Shown here piece after piece: positions 17,733-25,800 of a DNA stretch of 64,000 bases. The notes below the pieces were generated by a model. That model saw only the letters and a program-made list of their open reading frames with translations. It did no database searches and was not told the DNA's origin. The stretch spans positions 162,182-226,181 of the forward strand of contig CAYOPZ010000002.1 in the NCBI GenBank assembly GCA_964406005.1. Direction: 5' to 3'. Within the stretch, counting starts at the first letter, position 1. Each line of letters opens with the position of its first letter. The position numbers and the translations under genes were made by a program. This stretch comes from CAYOPZ01 sp964406005 (lineage in GTDB: Bacteria > Bacteroidota > Bacteroidia > Bacteroidales > SM23-62).

Positions 17733-17751
17733 CAGGCCGGTTTCCCTTTTT

Positions 17752-18945
17752 TCAGCCGCTTCTTTCAGGTATTCTGAACCTGAGACGAAAATTGAAAAAC
17801 GTCAGTGCGCGCCAGAGCCATTCAAAGGGACCGTAATAAAAACGGGCAAGCCAGTATTTACTGAATCCGGCAAGGATAAAAAAGACGATCACTCCTGAGA
17901 TCAGACTCCATGTTGACCCCATATACCTGTACAACCCGAAACCGTATCCGTAAAAAAGCAAAACCCCTATGATTGCCATGGCCAGGTAATTGCTCAGGCT
18001 CATTCTCCCGTAGATGGCAAACAGCCTGAAAAACGAATTGTCCCTGAACCTCAGATAAGCCAGTATGACCAAAGAGACAATAACCGATGTGAATGCCAGG
18101 TTCGCGTATGAATTCAGCAGGGAATCCACAAGTGCCTTTTGTGAATCCGTAAAATCTCCCGATGCAATCACTGCGTTCAGGGAATATAACAGGATGACCA
18201 GTATAAAACCTGTAACCAGTATTTTGATCAACGGCTTCCTGTAACGGGAAAGCTCCTCGAAGACCCTTTTCCGTCCCAGTATGAAACCGAGTACAAACAA
18301 GGCGATCAATTGCAAATACCGCCCGTTGTAGAATGTCCAGGCCCAGACAAGGGCTCTTCCTTTCCATAAGTTATAGGCGGCCACATCAAAAAAGCTTCCC
18401 GCAGCATAAACCCGGTTCCCCTCTTCATAAAATCCCATTCCGAAACTCTGCACATATACATACCCCGGATCTACAAACGACCGTACAAGGCTGCATATCA
18501 TGGGGATCTGTAATGCCAGCAGGACGGATAATCCGTACAGTACCCGGGTATCCACCCTGTAAAGCAGCACCAGCACCATTCCCAGCAGGGCATAGATATG
18601 AAGGATATCGCCCCTGTAATAGAGTGAATGGATAAAACCCAGTACAAGCAACACGGTTAACCGCCAGAGAAAACGGGGCCTGAAGTCGATGCCATCAATT
18701 TCCTTGTTGTTCATCTGAACAAAAAAGCTGAAGCCGAACAACAGTGCAAAAACGGAATATGCCTTTCCGCTTATCAGAACAAAGACGGCGATCATAACGG
18801 CCATATCCGTATCTGCTGAAAAGAGAAAGTTCGATTCCGGGAAAGAAATGAAATCGAAATGCTCAACAAAATGAATGAGAATGATCAGGAACAAGGCGAT
18901 ACCCCGCAGGGCATCAACGATTAAAATCCTGCCGGTTTTTTTCAT
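17752..18945 (-). CDS. DUF418-family membrane protein
   Basis: 397 residues with the ATG at 18945 (MKKTGRILIVDALRGIALF); a TTG four codons upstream is less likely. The VDALRGIALFLIILIHFVE opening is the hallmark of the DUF418/YeiB family, which belongs to the wider acyltransferase-3-like group of about ten-helix membrane proteins. About ten hydrophobic segments are visible, and the DUF418 C-terminal block includes YMGSTWSLISGV and a GPFEWLWRALTF motif just before the end. Function unknown; some homologues are discussed as transporters or acyltransferases. It converges on lysS with 19 bp between them. Confidence 0.85.
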   Translation of the reverse strand: MKKTGRILIVDALRGIALFLIILIHFVEHFDFISFPESNFLFSADTDMAVMIAVFVLISGKAYSVFALLFGFSFFVQMNNKEIDGIDFRPRFLWRLTVLLVLGFIHSLYYRGDILHIYALLGMVLVLLYRVDTRVLYGLSVLLALQIPMICSLVRSFVDPGYVYVQSFGMGFYEEGNRVYAAGSFFDVAAYNLWKGRALVWAWTFYNGRYLQLIALFVLGFILGRKRVFEELSRYRKPLIKILVTGFILVILLYSLNAVIASGDFTDSQKALVDSLLNSYANLAFTSVIVSLVILAYLRFRDNSFFRLFAIYGRMSLSNYLAMAIIGVLLFYGYGFGLYRYMGSTWSLISGVIVFFILAGFSKYWLARFYYGPFEWLWRALTFFNFRLRFRIPERSG

Positions 18946-19018
18946 TGAGATATGCAAACTGGCTTCCTGCCGCCGGTTATGGAATCAAATAAGACAAATC
19001 TGATCCTGTACAGGCCTC

Positions 19019-19537
19019 TCAGCTTTTGTCGTAAACGAAGGTATTTGTCATTCCTCCCATGGGAGTGGTGGAGGTCGACTCGATCGTGAGTGTTTTTCCA
19101 CCGTCCGTCAGTGTCCAGATTTCGCTGCTGGTCATCTCCATGGATTGATCCTGAAAGTTCATGGTCCTGACGACATTAAAAGTCAGCGTCTGTCCGTCCC
19201 CTGACCATGTTGCTGTGGTTTTGGTGGATCCTCTTTCGTTCTCGCTGAGGTTTTCCTTTCCGTCAAGGGTAAGGGTTTCACTTGTCGTTATCTCCTGTCC
19301 GTCCCTGCCGGTCCTGGTCCGTTCGATCTCAATCTTGCCGGCATCCTGCAGAACCGTAAGTCCGGAAAAGGCCATGAACCCGCCCCTGCCCTGTCCCTCC
19401 AGTGCGCCGATCTCGCTTTTTGACTCATTGAAAGTCCATTTTCCTGAAAAATCCGCCCTCTGTGCGGTCATTGGAGCCACCATGAACAAACATGCAATGG
19501 CCATTCCGATAAGCTGGAAAATTCTTTTTTGTTTCAT
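19019..19537 (-). CDS. Small exported protein of unknown function, lipocalin-like
   Basis: 172 residues with a signal peptide over residues 1-26 (IGMAIACLFMVAPMTAQ). The mature part begins with DFSGKWTFNESKSE, the GxW opening of lipocalin-like domains found in many Bacteroidota exported proteins, followed by regularly alternating polar and hydrophobic strands rich in Thr and Ser (TATWSGDGQTLTFNV), consistent with a small beta-barrel. No enzyme motif is seen. It stands alone on the minus strand with 107 bp to the divergent ubiE, so a separate promoter is likely in that gap. Confidence 0.7.
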   Translation of the reverse strand: MKQKRIFQLIGMAIACLFMVAPMTAQRADFSGKWTFNESKSEIGALEGQGRGGFMAFSGLTVLQDAGKIEIERTRTGRDGQEITTSETLTLDGKENLSENERGSTKTTATWSGDGQTLTFNVVRTMNFQDQSMEMTSSEIWTLTDGGKTLTIESTSTTPMGGMTNTFVYDKS

Positions 19538-19620
19538 ATGTATTAAGGTATTAGGGGGATACTTGAATGTTTATTTAGACTCCGGTAAATCATTAAGGTT
19601 TAATCCCGGGATTGAAATTG

Positions 19621-19628
19621 TATATTTG
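19621..19628 (+). promoter_or_regulatory. Bacteroidota -7 promoter element for ubiE/menG
   Basis: TATATTTG matches TAnnTTTG exactly, 16 bp upstream of the ATG at 19645, implying a very short leader of about 10 nt. Confidence 0.5.
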
Positions 19629-19644
19629 ATGCGTCATTTGAAAT

Positions 19645-20379
19645 ATGAGTGCTGAAGCGCATCAATATAAGAAAAAATGGCGTCCCCTGGAACGGATGTT
19701 TCATGAGGTACCGGACAGGTATGACCTTTTAAACAGGATCATTACCCTGGGACAGGATGAACGCTGGAGAAAGCTTGCGGCGGAAATATGCATGCGCGGT
19801 AATCCCGACGCCGTACTCGATCTTTGCACGGGGACCGGAGACCTTGCACTGCGGATGGCAGGCCTGAGCAGGGGTTCAGTCAGGATACATGCACTGGATT
19901 TCAGCGAACCCATGCTGGCAGAGGCCCGGAGGAAAGCAGGCAGGCAACGGACAGGCAATATCGAATTCATGCACGGAGATGCGGCAAGCATGCCCTATGA
20001 ATCAAACAAATTCGATGCCGTGGGCATTGCTTTCGCTTTCAGGAACCTTACTTACAGGAATCCCGGCATGGATAAATTCCTGGCTGAGATCCTCAGGGTT
20101 CTGAAAAACAGCGGAAAGCTGGTGCTGGTGGAAAGCAGCCAGCCTGCAAACCGCTTGTATAAAGGACTGGTCAGGGTTTACCTGAAAATCTTTGTGGCAG
20201 GGCTGGGAGGATTGATCTCGGGTCACCGGAGCGCATACAGGTACCTTGCCACCTCGGCGGGAAATTTCTACGATCCTGATGAGGTAAAACACCTGCTGCT
20301 TCAAGCAGGGTTTCAAAAAGTTGAATACAAACCATTTATGGGGGGTGTGGCAGGCCTGACCGTTGCCACGAAGAAATAA
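19645..20379 (+). CDS. ubiE: Demethylmenaquinone methyltransferase
   Basis: Methylates demethylmenaquinone in the last step of menaquinone synthesis. The class I SAM fold is visible with VLDLCTGTGDLALRM at about residues 56-70 and the UbiE/MenG signatures RYDLLNRIITLGQDERWR near residue 25 and GIAFAFRNLTYR near 130. The 244-residue length is normal. Bacteroidota respire with menaquinone, so MenG is the functional name. A leader of about 10 nt follows the -7 element at 19621. Confidence 0.93.
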   Translation: MSAEAHQYKKKWRPLERMFHEVPDRYDLLNRIITLGQDERWRKLAAEICMRGNPDAVLDLCTGTGDLALRMAGLSRGSVRIHALDFSEPMLAEARRKAGRQRTGNIEFMHGDAASMPYESNKFDAVGIAFAFRNLTYRNPGMDKFLAEILRVLKNSGKLVLVESSQPANRLYKGLVRVYLKIFVAGLGGLISGHRSAYRYLATSAGNFYDPDEVKHLLLQAGFQKVEYKPFMGGVAGLTVATKK

Positions 20380-20431
20380 GGGGTCATGTATGTGATTTAT
20401 ATCTATTTTTATTAATTTTATATATTGCATA

Positions 20432-20447
20432 TTGTTACCGGTAACAA
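20432..20447. promoter_or_regulatory. 16-bp perfect palindrome upstream of the SiaC-like gene
   Basis: TTGTTACCGGTAACAA is fully self-complementary and lies 18 bp upstream of the ATG at 20466. The shape resembles LacI/GntR-type operators with a central CG. About one perfect 16-bp palindrome is expected by chance in 64 kb, so position rather than rarity is the argument. Confidence 0.4.
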
Positions 20448-20465
20448 CAAAATCCTGAGTATTCA

Positions 20466-20840
20466 ATGGAAACCTTATCCATAGAAGGAACCCCGAAAAC
20501 CCCGACCATAGTCCTTGATCCGCAGGAGGGTTTGCTGGAGATCAAGGGCAGGTCCAACCCGGAAAATTCGGTCGAGTTTTACAAACCGGTTATGAACTGG
20601 ATTGATGAATATATCAGGTCGCCGGGGAACAAAACAATGGTAAATATTCAGCTGGAACATTTCAATACGAGTTCCTCGAAAATGATCCTGGACATCTTTA
20701 AAAGGCTTGAGTCCGTGCTGGAGGCAAAACACGAGGTGATCGTCAACTGGTACTACGAGGAGGATGACGAAGAAATACTGGAAGCAGGGGAAACCTATGA
20801 ATCGATGAGTGAGCTGCCTTTCCTCATGATCCCCTACTGA
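20466..20840 (+). CDS. SiaC-family (DUF1987) phosphoprotein
   Basis: 124 residues beginning METLSIEGTPKTP, with VLDPQEGLLEIKGRSNPENS and, near residue 62, LEHFNTSSSKMILDIFKRL. This is the DUF1987 pattern; NTSS is the region that in Pseudomonas aeruginosa SiaC carries the threonine phosphorylated by SiaB. In that system SiaC phosphorylation, set by SiaA phosphatase and SiaB kinase, controls a diguanylate cyclase. No siaA/siaB homologue is adjacent here, so partner and target are unknown. It converges on the heme-binding gene with 17 bp between stops. A 16-bp palindrome lies in its leader. Confidence 0.8.
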   Translation: METLSIEGTPKTPTIVLDPQEGLLEIKGRSNPENSVEFYKPVMNWIDEYIRSPGNKTMVNIQLEHFNTSSSKMILDIFKRLESVLEAKHEVIVNWYYEEDDEEILEAGETYESMSELPFLMIPY

Positions 20841-20857
20841 GGCGAAATTCCCGGGAA

Positions 20858-21322
20858 TTATTCAGATGTAAGTACGTTCATGGCCTCCGATTCCGCCCAT
20901 TTACATATGGCATCTATCTCTCCGGCGCTCAATACGGCGTCCTTATGGATCAGCAGGTAGCTGTTAAGAGGCATCGTTCCATCGCCGCATTCCTCACAAA
21001 TTTCATCCAGAAGGGTGATCTTCTGCGCTTTATCCAGAATGCCCCAACTGGAAAAATTAAGATGGGACTTGCCTTCCCTGATGTGATTGTTCAGATACCA
21101 GGATACCGGTGAGATGCGATTGTACCACGGATACATGGTATGATCGGAATGACAGTCATAACACGAGGTAAGAAAAACAGCAGCCAGGGTATCGGGGACC
21201 CGGGAAACCCGGAGAAAGTCGGTATCGGGCTCAGGATTTCCCAGGTTTTTATCGGGCTGGAAGAATTGCAGTATAAGAAATGCTCCCAGCAATACGAGAA
21301 GTAAGACATAAATCCTGCGCAT
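20858..21322 (-). CDS. Heme-binding domain protein (Haem_bd family), membrane anchored
   Basis: 154 residues with one N-terminal hydrophobic helix (YVLLLVLLGAFLILQFF, residues 5-21) that is either an anchor or an uncleaved signal. Mature part: SCYDCHSDHTMYPWYNRISP contains a CxxCH heme c motif followed by the YPWYN signature of the Haem_bd family, and later GTMPLNSYLLIH with a candidate axial Met. It is probably a periplasmic monoheme protein. The next gene upstream on the same strand, 13 bp away, encodes another CxxCH protein, so the two likely form one operon. Confidence 0.82.
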   Translation of the reverse strand: MRRIYVLLLVLLGAFLILQFFQPDKNLGNPEPDTDFLRVSRVPDTLAAVFLTSCYDCHSDHTMYPWYNRISPVSWYLNNHIREGKSHLNFSSWGILDKAQKITLLDEICEECGDGTMPLNSYLLIHKDAVLSAGEIDAICKWAESEAMNVLTSE

Positions 21323-21335
21323 GGCAGTGCAGGGA

Positions 21336-21716
21336 TTACTGCTGAATCAGTGTTTCGATCCCTTTCTTTGACCAGTCCCGGACCATCATGACCTGTTCAT
21401 CCGTCAGGGCCCTGTCGGGGAACCTTTCCAGCATCATTGCCGGCGGCATCGTGCCTTCCTCGAGAACTTCGTTGATCTCGCTCAGTGTACTTATCTTATG
21501 CACCACATTAAGAGAATCCCACTTGTCGAACTCTACGGCTTCTTTGGCATCCTCATTCCTGCCTTCGGAATTATGGCATCCAAAGCATGAATTGTTCAGC
21601 ACTGCGGCCACATCTTCGGGAATTTCCTCCGAGGGTTGTATGTCACGGTAGGTAAATCCTGCCACTATAACGAGGCTGGCGGCAGTCAGCGCGAAAATCC
21701 AAAAATTCTTTTTCAT
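21336..21716 (-). CDS. Small c-type heme protein
   Basis: 126 residues with a signal or anchor segment at residues 5-24 (FWIFALTAASLVIVAGF). One CxxCH motif is present (NNSCFGCHNSEG) near residue 45, and GTMPPAMMLERFP near 88 gives a candidate axial Met, the same GTMP pattern as its neighbour. The two proteins may have arisen by duplication and diverged. Electron transfer or heme sensing in the periplasm is likely; no redox partner is encoded beside them. Confidence 0.75.
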   Translation of the reverse strand: MKKNFWIFALTAASLVIVAGFTYRDIQPSEEIPEDVAAVLNNSCFGCHNSEGRNEDAKEAVEFDKWDSLNVVHKISTLSEINEVLEEGTMPPAMMLERFPDRALTDEQVMMVRDWSKKGIETLIQQ

Positions 21717-21795
21717 GATAATTGATTTAATAACCGGATGAAAATAGACTTATGGCCTGTATTTCCGGCCAATGGTACTCCTTTTTAACATATTT

Positions 21796-22662
21796 TTAAG
21801 CATTTATATGCCGCCCGGCATGGTAGGAAGAGCGTACCAGGGGGCTGCTTTCCACGAAACGGAAGCCTTTTTCAAGTCCGATCTCCCCGTACTCACGGAA
21901 AACTTCAGGCCGGATGTATTCCCTTACAGGGTAATGGTTGGGGGTAGGCTTCAAATACTGTCCTATGGTCAGCACCCTGCAACCTGCATCCCTCAGGTCA
22001 TCCATGGTCTCCAGTATTTCCTCCCGTGTTTCTCCAAGCCCGAGCATAATACCCGATTTCGGGATCACCCCCCCGGAAGAAATGTACCTGACCACATCCA
22101 GGCTTGTATCATACCTGTTCAGGCTCCTGATACGGGGAGTCAGCCGTCTTACCGTTTCGAGATTATGTGAAATGACCTCGGGGCCCGCATCGATCACCTT
22201 TTGAATATCCTCCGGCCTGCCCCTGAAGTCGGGTATCAGCGTTTCAAGGGTGACGCCCGGGCAGGATGCCTTCACGGTACGGATGGTATGCGCCCAGAAG
22301 GCAGCGCCTCCGTCTTCCAGGTCATCCCGGTCTACCGAGGTGATCACACAATGCCTGACCCCGAGCGTTTTTATGGATTCCGCAAGGCGGGCCGGTTCAT
22401 CCCAATCGACCTTCAGGGGCCTGCCGGTTTTCACGGAACAAAATTTACATGCCCTTGTGCATATGTCCCCGAGGATCATGAAGGTGGCGGTTCCCGCGTT
22501 CCAGCATTCGCCAATGTTCGGGCAGTTCCCGCTCTTGCAGATGGTATGCAGCCCCTTCCTCTCCGACAGGTTCTTCAGCCGGCTGTACTTCTCCCCGGAA
22601 GGCCTCTCCATCCTGAACCATTCGGGCAGTCGCCCGGCTTTCGTTACGGATTCTTCGTTCAC
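21796..22662 (-). CDS. lipA: Lipoyl synthase
   Basis: Radical SAM enzyme that inserts two sulfurs into protein-bound octanoate. Both iron-sulfur motifs are visible: the auxiliary cluster CKSGNCPNIGEC at about residues 42-53 and the SAM cluster CTRACKFC at about 68-75. The conserved C-terminal serine lies in PLVRSSYHA. Start is GTG at 22662; the family segment RLPEWFRM begins only ten residues later, so a downstream ATG is unlikely. 288 residues. lipB (15.3 kb) supplies the octanoylated substrate. Confidence 0.95.
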   Translation of the reverse strand: MNEESVTKAGRLPEWFRMERPSGEKYSRLKNLSERKGLHTICKSGNCPNIGECWNAGTATFMILGDICTRACKFCSVKTGRPLKVDWDEPARLAESIKTLGVRHCVITSVDRDDLEDGGAAFWAHTIRTVKASCPGVTLETLIPDFRGRPEDIQKVIDAGPEVISHNLETVRRLTPRIRSLNRYDTSLDVVRYISSGGVIPKSGIMLGLGETREEILETMDDLRDAGCRVLTIGQYLKPTPNHYPVREYIRPEVFREYGEIGLEKGFRFVESSPLVRSSYHAGRHINA

Positions 22663-22813
22663 GCAGCAAAAGTACCCAATTATCTTGATCCATTTTAAAT
22701 AATCCCGAAAAACAGGCCTTCAGCCGTAAACATATTTGAAAACATACGTACGATCATTTGTATAAATACCAAATTTACATACCTTAAAACCGTATTTCAA
22801 AACCCCCTGAACC

Positions 22814-25800
22814 ATGAAAAAAATCAGCCTGATTCTTTCTCTTGCAGTACTGTCATTGCCCGTTTTCACCCAGCAGACCGTTCAGGTGGGGTCCGGAAGC
22901 AACAACACCAAAGGCCTGCCCTATTCCAATGAATACGAATACAACTGGTGCACGGTCATATACCCGCAGGACCAGATCAACCTGACCGGAGACATCTCGG
23001 AGATCGCCTACGAACTTTTCAACAATCCCACGGCCGGTCCCTGGTCGGAATCCGATACCAGCCAGAAGATTTATATGGCCCATACTTCCGACCTCTGGTT
23101 TTCGGATGCATCCTACCCGAATACCGCATCCATGACCCTTGTATACGACGGTCCGGTCAGTTACCATGACCACCGCTTCGGCGGCGCCGAACGAACCGAA
23201 ATAACGCTCGATACTCCCTTCCCGTACAACGGAAGCGACAACCTGGTCATTCACATCGAAAACCGCAGCGGGACAAAGGTCACGGATGAAGATAATTTTC
23301 TATATGTTTATTCCGACGACCTGGCGGATTATCCCTGCAAATTCAATGTTCAGGACGGTTCCTTCCCTTCAACTGCAGGGACCCGGACAAAGGAACTGCC
23401 CATCGTATACCTGACCTTCGATCCCGGCCTGGATGCAGGTGTAAGCCGCATAGATAGCGATATGCGTGCCACGGGTGTGAACGAGGTCCGGGTCGGGTTC
23501 AGCAACCATCTTACAGATGAGATCACCTCGGTGGACATAGAATGGGAGGTCAACGGAAATCCCCAGACGGCTTATTCCTGGTCGGGCTCGCTGCTTTCCG
23601 GTAAGGAAACATCCCTCTTTACCATAGGTTCATATGATTTTTCCCCCGGAGAGAACACGATCAGGGCCTGGACCTCCTCTCCCAACGGCGGCACCGACGA
23701 GGACCATACGAACGATACCCTGCAGGCAGCGGTGCTTGTCGTGGATCCTGTTTTCGTAGACCGGGATGCCGGCGGGGCAAAGGACGGGAGTTCCTGGACG
23801 GACGCCTATGACAGCCTTCATACCGCCCTTGAAGCCGTTCCCGCGAACAGCATCATCTGGGTGGCGGAGGGGACTTACTTTCCCACCAACACGACCGACC
23901 GGGCAAAAACCTTTGAAGTGCCGGACTCCGTCTGGCTGTACGGAGGTTTCGACGGCACGGAAAGCCTTTTGTCAGAAAGGAATACGAATGCAAACCCGGC
24001 CGTCCTGAGCGGGGATATCGGGACGGCGGACCTTCTTTCCGACAATTCCCTTCATGTGGTGACCGCGGGCAATTATACCAGGCTCGACGGGTTTACTGTT
24101 ACCGGCGGCAATGCGGACAGCACCTGTGCATTATGCAACTACGGAGGTGGCATTCTCGCAGATACGGTGGAGAACGTCAGGATCATCAAGTGCAATTTCA
24201 GGGATAATTACGCTTCTGTACAGGGGGGTGCCTTATGCGCTTATTACGGTACGGGTACCCTTTACATCGACAGTTGCAGCTTCATCAACAACCATGCGCA
24301 ATACGGGGGAGCCATCGACTGTCACGACAATCCCTCGGAGATCACGCGCAGCGTATTCGCCGGGAATTCCGCAACATCTTACGGCGGGGCCATATTCAAC
24401 TGGGGAGCCGGTTCGGACCCGGTCATCAGCCATTGCAGCTTTTATGACAATGACTGTGACGAAGGATCCGCCATCCACAACAGGGCCCTGGGGATCGTAG
24501 CATCCATCAGGAACAGTATTTTCTACGGGAACCCGGATCCGGACATTGACCTGAGTTCTGGTGCAGAACCGGGAGATACAAAAGTATCCTATTGCCTGAT
24601 CGACCAGGGAGAGTACACAGGAGACAACAACATTACCGGCAATCCACTGTTTGCGGATACCGTAAATTACAAGCTGCAGATCATGGGCGGTTCTCCCTGT
24701 ATCGATGCGGGTGACCCCGCCTCTCCACTTGACCCGGACGGAACCGTGACGGATATGGGGGCTTTCCATTTCGACCTTCAGACGGATGCGGGCGTGATCC
24801 TGCATTACTCTCCCGTGGAAGAATGCAATGCGGGCATTCATTACATCATCATCGCCATCAAGAACTTCGGGAAGAATACGCTTACACAGGCGGGGATCGT
24901 CTGTGAGATCGACGGCCAGCCGTTTACCTCCATCAACTGGAACGGCAGTCTTTCGTATGCCGACACTTCAGGGCAGATCAACCTGGGTTCCCACGATTTC
25001 GGATTCGGGATGCATACCATCAGGGTATGGACCGAGGATCCGAATGCAGCGGATGACGAACTGGCCGAGAACGACACCCTCGAATACGTGATTAAGGCCT
25101 GTGAATACCTGAACGGAACCTATACGATCGGAGCTTCGGGTGATTTCAGCGGTGTTGCAGAAGCCGTGGATTCACTGTCCAACATTTGCGGCATCAGCGG
25201 TCCGGTGACCTTCGATATCGAGCCGGACACCTATAACGACCAGATCATGATCTCCGGCATATACGGCCTTTCCGAAACAAATACGGTTACTTTTCAATCG
25301 GCTTCGGGCGACAGCATTGACGTTGTCCTTACAACCGATTCAACGGATTACCTGCTTTATCTCGACGGGGTTGATAACATCCGGTTCAGGAATGTGACAT
25401 TTTCAAGCGATGCTGCGGACAAACTTGTGGTCCTTGATTCCGGCGCCTGCAACAACATCTTCGAGGGCAATGTCTTTTCCTCGGGAAAAAGCAGTGCATC
25501 GCTGGTCTATTCGGGAACCTTCAACGATTCGAACAATGTATTCCAGGGCAACCTCTTTCAAAACGGGAATTACGGACTGAACCTTTACGGAAGTCCTTCC
25601 GATAAGGAAACCTCGACCCGAATCCTGAACAATGTCTTCGGCGTTCAGAACCATGCATCGGTTTACCTGGAATGGTCCGACCATGCCCTGATTTCCGGGA
25701 ATGAAATCCGGACCGGCCTTTACGGCATTTATTTGCGTGCCAGCTATTCCCATACCACGGAAGCCAACCGGATCACCATACAGGGAAGCAACGGCCGTGA

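Noticed and set aside
22667..22674. TACTTTTG on the minus strand just upstream of the lipA GTG, suggesting a leaderless transcript
   Set aside because: It matches TAnnTTTG but would place the start of transcription at the start codon itself; no -33 box is present and the match is too short to carry this claim.
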